This document shows, in pieces, positions 1-8,857 of a DNA stretch of 64,000 nt (position 1 is its first letter; each line of letters starts with the position of its first letter). The notes under the pieces were generated by a model, which saw only the letters and a program-made list of their open reading frames with translations, searched no databases and was not told the DNA's origin. Source of the DNA: Bacillota bacterium (GTDB taxonomy: Bacteria > Bacillota > Clostridia > Christensenellales > CAG-138); assembly GCA_023390655.1 (NCBI GenBank), contig JAEWCL010000004.1, positions 1 through 64,000 of the forward strand, in the 5' to 3' direction. Both the position numbers and the translations under genes were made by a program.

Positions 1-844
1 TTTCCAGTTCGTTCATTACTGTTACAACCTCCCTAATCATCCATTGCGGCGTTGATGCGCCTGCAACAATACCTATTATATCATTGGAATTGATTTTTTC
101 AAGTAAAAGTTCGCCCGTATTCTCTACAGAATACGTGCGTTTGCAGTGTTTTTGGCATACCTTTGCAAGTTTTTGCGTATTGGAGCTTTTCCGCCCCCCC
201 ACAACGATCATCACATCGCATTCTCGGCTTAAGGCTTCCGCTTCCTGCTGTCGTACGGAAGTGGTGTGGCAAATGGTATCTTCCACGCATAGTTCCGGGC
301 AGCGCCTGAGGAGTACATCGCGGATTTCTTCAAAGCGCTCGCGCTCCATTGTCGTTTGTGCAACAAGCGTCGCGGGAGAAACAATCGAAGAGAGCGCCTC
401 CGCCTCCTGTGCGCTTCCTATTACCACCGCACGTTCTCCGGCCCAGCCGCGGATGCCCTCCACCTCCGGGTGCTGTTCTTCCCCCGCAATGTAAACGGTA
501 TGCCCGGCCAGTGCAGCCGCGTGCACAATTTCGTGGATGCGGCTGACAAACGGGCAGGTGGTATCCTCCACGCGTACGCCGTGCTCCTGTAAATGTGAAA
601 AAACCCCGGGGGCCACGCCGTGGGAGCGCACGATGAGCGTGCTGCCCACGGGAAGCGTCTTCCATTCCTCCCCGGCAAGCGGAACAATATTTTTCCCGCG
701 CAGTTCCTCTACAACAGCCGCATTGTGGATGATATCCCCAAGCGTATAAATGCGCACATCCGGATCCGCAAGCGAAAGCGCGCGCTCCACCGCCCGCTTC
801 ACGCCAAAGCAAAATCCCGCATGTTTTGCAATGCGTATCTGCAT
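1..844 (-). CDS. ispH: 4-hydroxy-3-methylbut-2-enyl diphosphate reductase IspH (3' end beyond window)
   Basis: Last enzyme of the MEP isoprenoid pathway: reduces HMBPP to IPP and DMAPP with a 4Fe-4S cluster in the cytosol. Read from ATG at 844, the protein begins MQIRIAKHAGFCFGVKRAV, with the first cluster cysteine at residue 12 as in E. coli IspH; the second is in EDTTCPFV and the third in DTICHTTSVRQ. No stop occurs before the window edge, so about 281 residues are visible and the end is missing. In many Clostridia IspH is fused to ribosomal protein S1; that cannot be judged here. The start overlaps the plsC stop by one base (TAATG), so the two are translationally coupled in the cmk-plsC-ispH order usual for Clostridia. 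Confidence 0.95.
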   Translation of the reverse strand, partial: MQIRIAKHAGFCFGVKRAVERALSLADPDVRIYTLGDIIHNAAVVEELRGKNIVPLAGEEWKTLPVGSTLIVRSHGVAPGVFSHLQEHGVRVEDTTCPFVSRIHEIVHAAALAGHTVYIAGEEQHPEVEGIRGWAGERAVVIGSAQEAEALSSIVSPATLVAQTTMERERFEEIRDVLLRRCPELCVEDTICHTTSVRQQEAEALSRECDVMIVVGGRKSSNTQKLAKVCQKHCKRTYSVENTGELLLEKINSNDIIGIVAGASTPQWMIREVVTVMNELE

Positions 845-1437
845 TATAAACTCTCCACAGTGGATTGAAGCACATGCATGGCGTCGCTGATTTCATCCGT
901 TACGACATCGATCAGCTTGTTCTTGGGCGTTGTCGCCACCAGGCTGCCAACGAGTATGGGCTTGCCCACCGCCATGCGCAGGTGCATTTTTTCATAGGTG
1001 TTCCTGCTGATATAGACCGGCACAATGGGCGCACCCGAACGGATTGCCAGAAAAGCCGCGCCTTTTTCAAATACATCCATTTCATCCGTCACCGCGCGCT
1101 TGCCTTCGGGGAATATGCCAAACACCTTCCCCTTTTCCAGCACCCGGATCGCATTTTTCAAAGAGGCCATATCGGACTGCTTGCGGTTGACGGGAAACGC
1201 CAGGAAAAGCCGGAAGAGCACATTGCCAACGGGATTTTTAAACAGCTCCGCTTTCGCCATGAAGTGGATTAACCGCGGAGACATAACGGCAAGCACGGCA
1301 GGATCCACCATGGAAATATGGTTGCAGACGAATATAGCCTTTCCCCTGATTGCAAGATTTTCGCGGCCGATCAGTATGGGCCTGAAAAACAGCCAGAAAA
1401 ACGGCGTGAGCAGAATTTTAAAGAATATGTAGAGCAT
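844..1437 (-). CDS. plsC: 1-acyl-sn-glycerol-3-phosphate acyltransferase (PlsC)
   Basis: Acylates lysophosphatidic acid to phosphatidic acid at the inner face of the membrane. The 197-residue length is normal for the short Gram-positive PlsC family. The N-terminal 20 residues are hydrophobic. The catalytic H-x4-D motif is NHISMVD (His40, Asp45) and the substrate-binding FPEGKR motif lies at residues 109-114; VPVYISR follows near the end. It sits between cmk and ispH on the same strand, with a one-base overlap with ispH. Assignment is firm; acyl donor (CoA or ACP) cannot be told. Confidence 0.93.
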   Translation of the reverse strand: MLYIFFKILLTPFFWLFFRPILIGRENLAIRGKAIFVCNHISMVDPAVLAVMSPRLIHFMAKAELFKNPVGNVLFRLFLAFPVNRKQSDMASLKNAIRVLEKGKVFGIFPEGKRAVTDEMDVFEKGAAFLAIRSGAPIVPVYISRNTYEKMHLRMAVGKPILVGSLVATTPKNKLIDVVTDEISDAMHVLQSTVESL

Positions 1438-1475
1438 GTCTCCTCCTGTTTGCGCGGGGGCAGTTGACGCGGCTT

Positions 1476-2138
1476 TTACTGTTGGATCGCGTCGAGCACG
1501 CGCCGCACGCTTTCCTCAATGCTAAGGCATGAGGTATCAATCAAAAGCGCATCGTCCGCCTGCTTGAGCGGGCCGCATGCGCGCGTGGAATCGGTATGGT
1601 CCCGGGAGAGGATAGTTTGTTCCATCTCCGAAAGCGTCGGCGGCGTTTCCCCGCGAAGTTCCATTTCTCTGCAGCGCCGGACGGCGCGTTCCGCTGCTGA
1701 GGCCGTCACAAAAAACTTAAATTCCGCCGCCGGCATCACGACAGTGCCGATGTCCCGGCCATCCATCACGATATCCCCTTCACGGGCCACCTGTTGCTGC
1801 AGGTCCACCAGTTTTTTCCGCACCGGCGGATGCACGCCGATATCGGAAGCGCCGCGGCTGACTTCCGGCGTGCGGATGGATGCGGTGACGTCTTCCCCAT
1901 TTAAAAGCATATGCTGCACATTGTTCTTATAGAAAATCCGGATATCCGCCTTGGGGAGAAGCTCCCCCACGCCTTCACCGTCCTGCGGGCTGACGCCGTT
2001 TCTCAGCGCAAACAGCGCGAGTGTGCGGTACATGGCCCCGGTATCAAGATAAGGGATCGAAAGCTTTTCTGCCACCGCCTTTGCAATGGTGCTCTTTCCC
2101 GCGCCCGCAGGGCCATCTATTGCAATATGCAATGCCAT
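1476..2138 (-). CDS. cmk: Cytidylate kinase
   Basis: Phosphorylates CMP and dCMP with ATP in pyrimidine nucleotide salvage. The P-loop GPAGAGKST is at residues 9-17, the conserved DTGAMYR is at 32-38 and DGRDIGTVV at 126-134, all hallmarks of the Cmk family; 220 residues is the usual length. It starts three bases after the upstream oxidoreductase stop and is followed by plsC, consistent with one transcript from the promoter before surE. Confidence 0.96.
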   Translation of the reverse strand: MALHIAIDGPAGAGKSTIAKAVAEKLSIPYLDTGAMYRTLALFALRNGVSPQDGEGVGELLPKADIRIFYKNNVQHMLLNGEDVTASIRTPEVSRGASDIGVHPPVRKKLVDLQQQVAREGDIVMDGRDIGTVVMPAAEFKFFVTASAAERAVRRCREMELRGETPPTLSEMEQTILSRDHTDSTRACGPLKQADDALLIDTSCLSIEESVRRVLDAIQQ

Positions 2139-2141
2139 CCC

Positions 2142-3380
2142 TTATTCCTCCGTTTCCTGTTGCATGCCCTTGAGCATGCCCGCAAGCGCGCCCGTCGACC
2201 ATGCGATCTGCAGGTTGTAGCCGCCGGTGAGCGCATCCACATCTAAAAGCTCGCCTGCAATATACAGTCCCGGCAGCAGCTTTGATTCCAATGTGGAGGG
2301 ATGCACCTCTTTGGTGGAAACGCCGCCGCGGGTAATGATCGCCTCCAGCATCGGCCTTGTCCGCTTGATTGTCAGCGGAAGCGCCTTTAATGATTGCACA
2401 AGCGCCTTTCTCTGCGCGCGGGCCAGCTCGCTTGCGCGCAGGTGCTCCACAATACCGCTTTGTGCAAATACGATGGGCAGCAGCCGCTGGGGCAGCAGGC
2501 CAGAAAGCGCATTGCCCACGGTTTTCTGCTGCGCAGCCTCGATATCGCGCAGGAGGCGTTTATCGAGCTGCTCTTCGTTAAGCCCCGGTTTTAAGTCAAT
2601 GGTAAGCCTTGCGCCCGGCGCGGCGTCGCCAAGGTATGCGCTGGCGGAAAGTATGAGCGGCCCTGTGACGCCAAAGTGCGCAAAGAGCATCTCCCCCAGT
2701 TCTTCGTATACAAGCTTCTGCCCGTTGTACGCGCGTAGCGTCACATTTTTTAGCGTAAGCCCGGACAGCGTACGCGGCCACTCTTCCACGGTTTCCAGCG
2801 GAATCAGCGAGGGTTTCGGCTCGATGATGGTGTGCCCGCATTCCTTTAAAAAGCGGTATCCATCCCCGGTAGAACCCGTTGCGGGGTAGCTTGCGCCGCC
2901 GGTAGCTAAGATCACCGCATCCGCGGGCAGCATGCCGTTTTCAAGGCGTACCCCCGCCGTCATTCCATCTACAATATGGATGCCAAGCGCTTTTGTGCGC
3001 AGCCGAACGTCCACTCCTAGCCCATTGAGATGCCGTTCAAGCGCCCTTAACACGTCGCTCGATTTGTCTGTCTCCGGAAACACGCGCCCGCCACGCTCCA
3101 CCTTGAGCGGTACGCCCAAAGATTCTATCATGGCGCACAGTTCTTCCGCGCTCAAAGCGCCCCAGGCGCTGTATAGAAACCGCGGATTCCTGATCACGTT
3201 TTCAAAAAACGCCTCGCGGCCGCCCGCATTTGTGACATTACAGCGGCCTTTTCCGGTAATATAGAGCTTTTTGCCCAGTTTCTCGTTTTGTTCAAGCAGC
3301 GTCACGCGATGTCCGTTGCGCGCCGCCACTGCCGCGGAAAGCATTCCTGCTGGTCCGCCGCCGATAATTGCGATTTTCAT
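2142..3380 (-). CDS. NAD(P)/FAD-dependent oxidoreductase, HI0933 / aminoacetone oxidase family
   Basis: A flavoprotein of the HI0933-like family, which is very often found beside cmk in Clostridia but whose reaction is poorly defined. The N-terminal dinucleotide-binding motif IGGGPAG (residues 6-12) is followed by LLEQNEKLGKK and the family signature TGKGRCNVTN; ATGGASYPATGSTGDGY and the C-terminal GGYNLQIAWSTG segment are also typical. Length 412 is normal. It lies three bases from both neighbours in the surE-to-ispH operon. The precise substrate is not known. Confidence 0.88.
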   Translation of the reverse strand: MKIAIIGGGPAGMLSAAVAARNGHRVTLLEQNEKLGKKLYITGKGRCNVTNAGGREAFFENVIRNPRFLYSAWGALSAEELCAMIESLGVPLKVERGGRVFPETDKSSDVLRALERHLNGLGVDVRLRTKALGIHIVDGMTAGVRLENGMLPADAVILATGGASYPATGSTGDGYRFLKECGHTIIEPKPSLIPLETVEEWPRTLSGLTLKNVTLRAYNGQKLVYEELGEMLFAHFGVTGPLILSASAYLGDAAPGARLTIDLKPGLNEEQLDKRLLRDIEAAQQKTVGNALSGLLPQRLLPIVFAQSGIVEHLRASELARAQRKALVQSLKALPLTIKRTRPMLEAIITRGGVSTKEVHPSTLESKLLPGLYIAGELLDVDALTGGYNLQIAWSTGALAGMLKGMQQETEE

Positions 3381-3383
3381 GGA

Positions 3384-3995
3384 TTATCCTTCAATCAGGT
3401 GCCCGTTGTCATTGAGCACAAGCAATGTGTTATATGTTTCCCGCAACAGCACCTCTGTATAAGCGGTATTGTCCATCCGGAGGCTGTGGATGTTTTGCGG
3501 CGGCAGGCCGATCAGGTGCGCCACCATCAGCCTTAGCGGGATGGAATGCGCCACAACCAGCACTGTTTCCTCCGCCCCATGGCGTTCGGTAATTTCATTG
3601 AGAAACTGGATGCAGCGGGTGAGAACATCCGTGAGCGATTCCGCATCCTCCGGCGTATACCCTAAAGGATTTTCCCGCCACAGGCGCAGACCCTCCGGGT
3701 ATTTGTTCGCGAGGGCGGAGAATTCCTCCCCTTCCCATATGCCGAAGTCTCTTTCCACGAGAAGTTCATGCGGTACGACCTTGAGGCTGTGCAGGGACGC
3801 AACGGTGCCAGCGGTTTCATACGCGCGCAGAAGCGGGCTTGCATATACCGCGTCAAGCCTTGCATTTCTTAAGCGTTCTGCCGCGAGCTTTGCCTGCATA
3901 CGGCCGGTTTCATCCAGCGGGATATCTGTCCTGCCCTGGGTGCGCATCTGCCGGTTCCATTCCGTCTGCCCATGGCGCATGAGTAATAAATTCAT
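3384..3995 (-). CDS. Histidine phosphatase (phosphoglycerate mutase-like) family protein
   Basis: A cytosolic phosphatase of the RHG-histidine superfamily. The protein begins MNLLLMRHGQTEWN, with the catalytic RHG at residues 7-9; a second conserved histidine is in VVAHSIPLRLM. I start it at 3995 because AAGGGG lies at a proper distance upstream; the reading frame stays open 60 bases further but that extension runs into the regulator gene and has no ribosome site. 203 residues. Candidate roles include cobalamin or sugar phosphate dephosphorylation; the sequence alone does not decide. Confidence 0.85.
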   Translation of the reverse strand: MNLLLMRHGQTEWNRQMRTQGRTDIPLDETGRMQAKLAAERLRNARLDAVYASPLLRAYETAGTVASLHSLKVVPHELLVERDFGIWEGEEFSALANKYPEGLRLWRENPLGYTPEDAESLTDVLTRCIQFLNEITERHGAEETVLVVAHSIPLRLMVAHLIGLPPQNIHSLRMDNTAYTEVLLRETYNTLLVLNDNGHLIEG

Positions 3996-4006
3996 GAAAG
4001 CGCCCC

Positions 4007-4876
4007 TTATTGGTTGTAGCGCGGCTTGGTGACATAGACGTGATGGCTGCCCCAAATGCGTTCGAGTCTGTCGAAATGCTCCATCAGCTCATCCTTGCGC
4101 GCAAGGCCGGCGGAAACGATGATGGCGTTGATGAGCGAGAGGGGCGCCACCAGTGAATCCGCAAACGAGGCCATGTCACTGCGCGCAGCCAGACCGAAAT
4201 CCGCATAGGGAATCAGCGGGGACGCGGGGCTGTCCGTAATGGCGATGGTGGTGGCGCCCCTGTCCTTTGCGTATTGCAGCGCCTCCACGGTGCGCGTAGA
4301 GTACCTGGGGAAGCTGATGGCAACGCATACGTTCTCTTCATTGATACGGGCCATCTGCTCGCAGGCGTCGCTGAGCGCGCCGTTGATAGTGATGACGTCC
4401 GGCAAAATGAAGTTCAGGTAATACGTCAAAAACTGTGCGATGGGGTATGCGCTGCGCATCCCCACCACATAGACCCGTTTGGTATTCAAAAGCGCCTGCA
4501 TTGCGCCCTGGAACACTTCATTGTCCACCGTATCGATAGTGGCGCGGATGTTCTGCATGTCCGCCTTGAGTACCGTTTTCAGTACATCCGCCTGATCAAG
4601 CTCGGACGTAAGCTGGATGCGCTGCATGGCCGTCAGCTTGGTGCGGATCATTTCCTGCAGCGCGCGCTGCAGCGCAGGATATCCGTCAAATCCCAGCGTG
4701 TACGCAAAGCGCACCACGGTGGACTCGCTCACGCCGACCATGCGGCCCATGCGCGAGGCGGTAATAAACGCCGCGCGGTCATAATTTTCCATGATATAAG
4801 AAGCGATTTGCTTCTGCCCCTTGCTCAGAGTGGGATATTGGCTTTGCAGCCGCGCAAGCAGATCGTTTTGTTCCAT
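4007..4876 (-). CDS. MurR/RpiR family transcriptional regulator
   Basis: N-terminal RpiR helix-turn-helix (about residues 5-75, with GVSESTVVRFAYTLGFDGY as the recognition part) joined to a C-terminal SIS sugar-phosphate-binding domain (about 105-250, VYVVGMRSAYPIAQF and CVAISFPRYSTRTVEAL). Such proteins bind phosphosugars and repress or activate sugar genes. ATG at 4876 is chosen because GGGGGGAG precedes it; an ATG 24 bases upstream lacks such a site. No sugar gene is adjacent, so its target is unknown; it lies inside the surE operon. Confidence 0.88.
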   Translation of the reverse strand: MEQNDLLARLQSQYPTLSKGQKQIASYIMENYDRAAFITASRMGRMVGVSESTVVRFAYTLGFDGYPALQRALQEMIRTKLTAMQRIQLTSELDQADVLKTVLKADMQNIRATIDTVDNEVFQGAMQALLNTKRVYVVGMRSAYPIAQFLTYYLNFILPDVITINGALSDACEQMARINEENVCVAISFPRYSTRTVEALQYAKDRGATTIAITDSPASPLIPYADFGLAARSDMASFADSLVAPLSLINAIIVSAGLARKDELMEHFDRLERIWGSHHVYVTKPRYNQ

Positions 4877-4902
4877 GTGTTTCTCCCCCCGCCTATTCAT
4901 TC

Positions 4903-5682
4903 TCAGAAACCTGCAAGTCCGGAAAGGTCAAAGCCGGAGACATCCATATGTTCCATATATTTGTAGCACGCGATGTCGTAGTGGATTGGCGTAAGGGTAA
5001 CGTATCCTTCCCGCACCCACCGCTCATCCGTATCCAGTCCTTCGCACTCGGTCAGCTTCCCGGAGGGCGTCCAGAAATAGCGAAGGCCGGAAGGGTCCGT
5101 AAACTGCGCATGCCTGTATTCGTATTGCTGCAGGCAAAGCCCCGCAAGCTTTACGCCCTTTACATCCGCAGCCGCGATATCCGGTGCATTGAGGTTTAAG
5201 AGCATACCGGTGGGCATTGGGTTTTGGAACAGGTAGTCCACCGCCCAGAGCGCCGCGCGGGATGCGGCGCTAAAATCATTGGGAAAATGGTTGTTGCAGC
5301 TGGTTGCAAGCGCGGGCTTGCCTAAAATCGCGCCCTCCATTGCGGCGCCTACCGTGCCCGAATACAGCACGTCCGTACCGAGGTTCCCGCCGTGGTTGAT
5401 GCCGGATACTACCATATCCACCGCGATATCAAGGCTTGTGCACCCCAAGCGCACGCAGTCCGCAGGGGTTCCGTCCACCGCGTAGGCTTCCACATCTTCA
5501 AGTCCGGGCAAGGTCACTTTGCGTACACGCACCGGCTGCGTGCAGGTGATGGCATGGCTGCCGCCGCTCTTTTGTGATTCCGGCGCGACAACCGTAACAT
5601 GATGGCGGCTTTTTAACTCCTGGGCAAGCGCGTGGATGCCTGCCGAGAAAACGCCGTCGTCATTGCTGATAAGTAGGTTCAT
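4903..5682 (-). CDS. surE: 5'/3'-nucleotidase SurE
   Basis: Metal-dependent nucleoside monophosphate phosphatase of stationary-phase survival. The N-terminus ISNDDG places the metal ligands Asp8 and Asp9, and the SGINHGGN motif at 93-100 supplies the conserved Asn. 259 residues is the usual length. It is the first gene after a near-consensus promoter and the start of a long minus-strand operon; GGGAGGAAGA is the ribosome site. Confident. Confidence 0.95.
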   Translation of the reverse strand: MNLLISNDDGVFSAGIHALAQELKSRHHVTVVAPESQKSGGSHAITCTQPVRVRKVTLPGLEDVEAYAVDGTPADCVRLGCTSLDIAVDMVVSGINHGGNLGTDVLYSGTVGAAMEGAILGKPALATSCNNHFPNDFSAASRAALWAVDYLFQNPMPTGMLLNLNAPDIAAADVKGVKLAGLCLQQYEYRHAQFTDPSGLRYFWTPSGKLTECEGLDTDERWVREGYVTLTPIHYDIACYKYMEHMDVSGFDLSGLAGF

Positions 5683-5723
5683 TCTTCCTCCCGATTCTAG
5701 TATACAAAATTTTAATTATATTC

Positions 5724-5752
5724 ATTATACCAGTGATGCGGGCGCCTTTCAA
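5724..5752 (-). promoter_or_regulatory. Sigma-A type promoter of the surE-rpiR-...-ispH operon
   Basis: On the minus strand TTGAAA (5747-5752) and TATAAT (5724-5729) are separated by exactly 17 bases, about 42 bases before the surE start. This is the only strong promoter seen for the minus-strand genes down to ispH, and the short or overlapping gaps among them suggest one transcript. Confidence 0.85.
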
Positions 5753-5815
5753 TAAAATGATGAAATTCCTGCATTTCATTCCTGCAAAGCGTCCTAAAGC
5801 ACGGCGTATTTCCAA

Positions 5816-5844
5816 TTGACAGCACATATCCTGCGTGCTAGCAT
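5816..5844 (+). promoter_or_regulatory. Probable sigma-A promoter of ridA
   Basis: TTGACA (5816-5821), 17-base spacer, TAGCAT (5839-5844). The -35 box is perfect and the -10 matches four of six. A transcript would carry a leader of about 135 bases before ridA; I see no recognisable riboswitch in it. The 5683-5987 gap holds only this promoter and that of surE. Confidence 0.55.
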
Positions 5845-5987
5845 GAAAATGCGCCACAGCTGTTACGATTCCCGAATGAAAATGTGGACAACTACTTGCC
5901 CACGGCTAAGGATCATCGTATTTACCAATCCGCTTTATGGGCGTGAATCCATGCGGATCGGTACTACAAGAAAGGGGAGTGTTACCT

Positions 5988-6365
5988 ATGAAAACCATCA
6001 TTTCAGCACCGAATGCGCCCGCCGCGCTTGGCCCTTACAGCCACGCCATTCAGGCAAACGGATTTGTGTTCACCTCCGGCCAGCTTGGCATTGACCCAAA
6101 ATCCGGCAAGCTCGCCGCAACCGTAGAAGAACAAACCAAACAGGCATTCTGCAATTTGAAGGATGTGCTTGCCGCTGCAGGCTGCAAGCTTTCCGATGTT
6201 GTGAAGACCATGGTATTTTTGCAGGATCTTGCGGATTTTGCAACCGTAAACGCCATCTATGGCGAAGAATTTGGCGGGGAATTCCCCGCGCGCTCCTGCG
6301 TGCAGGTTGCAAAGCTTCCCGCAGGCGCTCTGGTGGAAATTGAAGTGATCGCGGCAAAGCCGTAA
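5988..6365 (+). CDS. ridA: RidA family reactive intermediate/imine deaminase
   Basis: Hydrolyses enamine/imine intermediates such as 2-aminoacrylate released by PLP enzymes; trimeric cytosolic protein. The 125-residue sequence shows the family landmarks GPYSHAIQANG near residue 15, FTSGQLGIDP, and ARSCVQVAKLP with the substrate-binding Arg at 102. I place the start at 5988 behind AAAGGGGAG; the frame is open 51 bases further upstream without a ribosome site. Single-gene unit ended by a strong terminator. Confidence 0.94.
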   Translation: MKTIISAPNAPAALGPYSHAIQANGFVFTSGQLGIDPKSGKLAATVEEQTKQAFCNLKDVLAAAGCKLSDVVKTMVFLQDLADFATVNAIYGEEFGGEFPARSCVQVAKLPAGALVEIEVIAAKP

Positions 6366-6416
6366 TCTTTTCCGGGCAAAAAGCCGCCCTGTTTTATAAG
6401 AGCGGCATGAAGAGCT

Positions 6417-6460
6417 ACGGGCTGTATCGCAACAGAAGCGATACAGCCCGTGTTTTTGTT
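6417..6460 (+). terminator. Intrinsic terminator of ridA
   Basis: A perfect 14-base-pair stem (6417-6430 with 6438-6451), loop AACAGAA, followed by GTTTTTGTT. It ends plus-strand transcription after ridA. Confidence 0.85.
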
Positions 6461-6503
6461 CCCCCTCCCAGAGAGGAGGCTGTTTTTTTCTATGCGCACC
6501 CCT

Positions 6504-6854
6504 TTACTGTTCTGGAAAGCACCTGAATGTAATGAGGTTGCCGTCGGGGTCCAGAAAGCTCATGTTTTTTGCACCCCACGGCCTTATTGTTGGCGGAGAA
6601 ACAATTTCGACGCCAAGCGCTTTTAACCTCTCAAATGTAATATCCACATCATCAACCGTAAATGCGATGCAAATATGATGCGGGTTGCTTTTGCGCTCTG
6701 CTCCGTCATTATAAACGGTAAGCGCGGTCTCCTCTGAAAGAATAAATTGATGAACCGAATCATTGCTGCCGTTGTCAACCTCAAACAATGTCTTATAGAA
6801 ATTTGACAACCGGATCACATCACTTGTCAGCAAGCATACTTCTCCAACCCGCAT
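6504..6854 (-). CDS. VOC family protein (glyoxalase/bleomycin resistance fold)
   Basis: A 116-residue single VOC domain. The C-terminal strand motif SFLDPDGNLITFRCF is characteristic of the fold, and the middle HHICIAFTVDDVD carries a typical histidine position. GGGAGGTG before ATG 6854 sets the start; an open upstream extension of 43 codons overlaps the transporter gene and is rejected. It follows the ABC permease by 38 bases and may be cotranscribed. Substrate unknown: such domains act in isomerases, dioxygenases and antibiotic-binding proteins. Confidence 0.85.
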   Translation of the reverse strand: MRVGEVCLLTSDVIRLSNFYKTLFEVDNGSNDSVHQFILSEETALTVYNDGAERKSNPHHICIAFTVDDVDITFERLKALGVEIVSPPTIRPWGAKNMSFLDPDGNLITFRCFPEQ

Positions 6855-6892
6855 TTGAAAACACCTCCCGCTGTATTCGGTATAGCATCCCG

Positions 6893-7564
6893 CTACCGCT
6901 TGATGGGCGCTTTTCGCACCAACAGGAAGGACAGGCAGGCGAAGGCCGCAATCGATACCAGCATGCCGGACACATTGCTCCATACCCCAACGTTTGGCCG
7001 CACCCCGGCAAGAAACCCGAGCACTTTTGAGAGCGGATTCAGCAGCGACGGAAACATATTTAAGGCGACGCTGACATACACCGGTGAAAGGGAAATGACG
7101 ATCTTCATCAGTTTATTGCTGCGGTAGTAGAGCATTGTGAGAAAGAGCCCGGCGAACGCAAACATGCTTAACAGCACCATTTCCCAAGCAACCTGGGTGA
7201 GGATGCCGCCTTGCGTATAGGTCTGTGAAAACAGCGTGGTATACGGCTGTATCATCGCGTAGAGACGCCCCCATACCATATCGACGACCGACATGCCCGC
7301 GGCGATTGCAACAAGCGCCAGAAGTGTTCCTGCAAAAAATGTCTTTCGCGTCACACCAAGAAATTGCAGGAACCGGAAGCTGGACTTAAAGGAATTGAGC
7401 CCCACCACAAACAGGAATATGGCGGACGCGAACTCAAGCCCTGATGAGGATCCGCCCAAGGTGCTTAAAAACAGCGTTACAACCAGCATGACCAGGTAGA
7501 ATATCGCAACGGCCGTGAGGGATTCATACACCTGGTACCGGAATACCTTTAATATCTTGTTCAT
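6893..7564 (-). CDS. ABC transporter permease subunit (GntR-linked, YtrC-like)
   Basis: A 223-residue integral membrane protein with about six hydrophobic segments and no other domain. ATG 7564 overlaps the stop of the ATPase gene by four bases (ATGA), so both are coupled. With the upstream ATPase and YtrA-type GntR repressor it makes the three-gene layout of YtrABC-like transporters that respond to cell-envelope stress in Bacillus; substrate here is unknown. The frame is open further upstream but within the ATPase gene. Confidence 0.8.
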   Translation of the reverse strand: MNKILKVFRYQVYESLTAVAIFYLVMLVVTLFLSTLGGSSSGLEFASAIFLFVVGLNSFKSSFRFLQFLGVTRKTFFAGTLLALVAIAAGMSVVDMVWGRLYAMIQPYTTLFSQTYTQGGILTQVAWEMVLLSMFAFAGLFLTMLYYRSNKLMKIVISLSPVYVSVALNMFPSLLNPLSKVLGFLAGVRPNVGVWSNVSGMLVSIAAFACLSFLLVRKAPIKR

Positions 7565-8436
7565 TGTAGTCCTCCCCCTTGCCCGCCGGTAAGATAGATA
7601 AACAGCTTCTGCAGCTCTATGCCGCCAAACTCCAGCTTGAGCGCCTGTGCAAGCGCATGATCCTTTTCGCAATCCAATACGGCTGCCATTTTGAAGTTGC
7701 CCATGGATTGCTCGGAGATCACTTTCTTGTTTTTGCAGTATTCCGCCACCGCGGAAGCCTCCCCCGCCACCGAATGCGCTCTTGCAAGAAGCGCCTCGAC
7801 GGGCTGGTTTAAGATAAGCTTCCCTTCATTGAGTATAACCGCCTGCTCAATCACCTGCGCCGCCTCGTCAATCAGGTGGGTGGACAGGAGTATGGTGCAG
7901 GGGCGCTTTGCAAACAATGCAAGCAGTTCCTGGTAAAACAGCTCCCGGTGCGGCGCATCCAGCCCCAACACGGGCTCGTCGAATATCAGGATGGGCGCGC
8001 CGGACGCTAGGGTAAGGATGAGCTTTATAATGGAGGCGTATCCGGTGGAAAGCTGCTTTGCCTTTTTGTTGACGTCAAGCCCAAACTTCTGCGCCAGAGT
8101 GAGCGCATAGACGTCGTCAAACTGTTCATAGAATTCCTTTGCCCATTCCATTGCCTGTTTGACACGCATGCCTTCCGGAATCAGGTTTTGCTCGGTCATC
8201 GCAAACACGCGGCTCAGCGCCTGATCGTTTTCCACCACTGGCTGCCCTTCTATTGCAATCTCCCCCTGCGTGGGAAAGAGCTTGTTTGTCATCAGGTGGA
8301 TGAGCGTGGTTTTTCCAGCGCCGTTGCGCCCCAAGAGGCCATAGATTTTTTCCGGCTCAAACCCGACCGAAACATCGGAGAGCGCCTGCACCGTGCCGTA
8401 ACGCATGGAGATATTTTTGACGTCAATCGCGTTCAT
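7561..8436 (-). CDS. ABC transporter ATP-binding protein
   Basis: Walker A GLLGRNGAGKTT near residue 35, Walker B with PILIFDEPVLGLD, and H-loop in LLSTHLIDEA. The signature motif is the divergent LSTGYASI rather than LSGGQ, as is common in the YtrB group. 291 residues, with a C-terminal extension of about 90 residues after the core domain. It overlaps the GntR gene by 14 bases at its start and the permease by four at its end. Confidence 0.9.
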   Translation of the reverse strand: MNAIDVKNISMRYGTVQALSDVSVGFEPEKIYGLLGRNGAGKTTLIHLMTNKLFPTQGEIAIEGQPVVENDQALSRVFAMTEQNLIPEGMRVKQAMEWAKEFYEQFDDVYALTLAQKFGLDVNKKAKQLSTGYASIIKLILTLASGAPILIFDEPVLGLDAPHRELFYQELLALFAKRPCTILLSTHLIDEAAQVIEQAVILNEGKLILNQPVEALLARAHSVAGEASAVAEYCKNKKVISEQSMGNFKMAAVLDCEKDHALAQALKLEFGGIELQKLFIYLTGGQGGGLQ

Positions 8437-8797
8437 GCTCCGCCCTCCCGATCATAGAGATGATCTCCTGTTTTGAAATATGGAGCTTCTGCGCTTCTTC
8501 AAGAAGCTTCATCACAAAGTCCTCATAGAACGATTCCTTGCGCTTACCTAAAATCTTTTCCTGCGCTCCAGCTGCGACAAACATACCAACCCCCCGTTTT
8601 TTATAAAGAATTCCTTCGTCCACCAGCAGATTGATCCCCTTGCCCGCCGTTGCGGGATTGATCTTCATCGTTACCGAAATTTCCGTGGTGGACGGCACCT
8701 GCGTTTCCTCCCCGAAAATGCCTTTGAGGATATGATCCTCGATCGCTTCTGCAAGCTGGAGGTAAATAGGCTTTTCGCCGTCAAAGTTCAATTGCAT
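8423..8797 (-). CDS. GntR family transcriptional regulator, YtrA subfamily
   Basis: 124 residues: an N-terminal winged helix (PIYLQLAEAIEDHILKG through YKKRGVGMFV, residues 10-78) with a short helical C-terminus, the size of the YtrA group that lacks a large ligand domain. Its start is preceded by GAAGGAGGTGG. It leads the transporter genes, and its own promoter carries a perfect palindrome overlapping the -10 box, so autorepression of the whole unit is likely. Confidence 0.9.
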   Translation of the reverse strand: MQLNFDGEKPIYLQLAEAIEDHILKGIFGEETQVPSTTEISVTMKINPATAGKGINLLVDEGILYKKRGVGMFVAAGAQEKILGKRKESFYEDFVMKLLEEAQKLHISKQEIISMIGRAEHERD

Positions 8798-8857
8798 GGC
8801 GCCACCTCCTTCTCCCTTCCTCTAGTCCAGCGGCTGCAATTGTTCATTGCATCGTTG

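Noticed and set aside
330..896. 188-residue minus-strand open frame over ispH
   Set aside because: It is an Arg/Gly/Cys-rich shadow of the ispH frame, which carries all three cluster cysteines but leaves the window without a stop.
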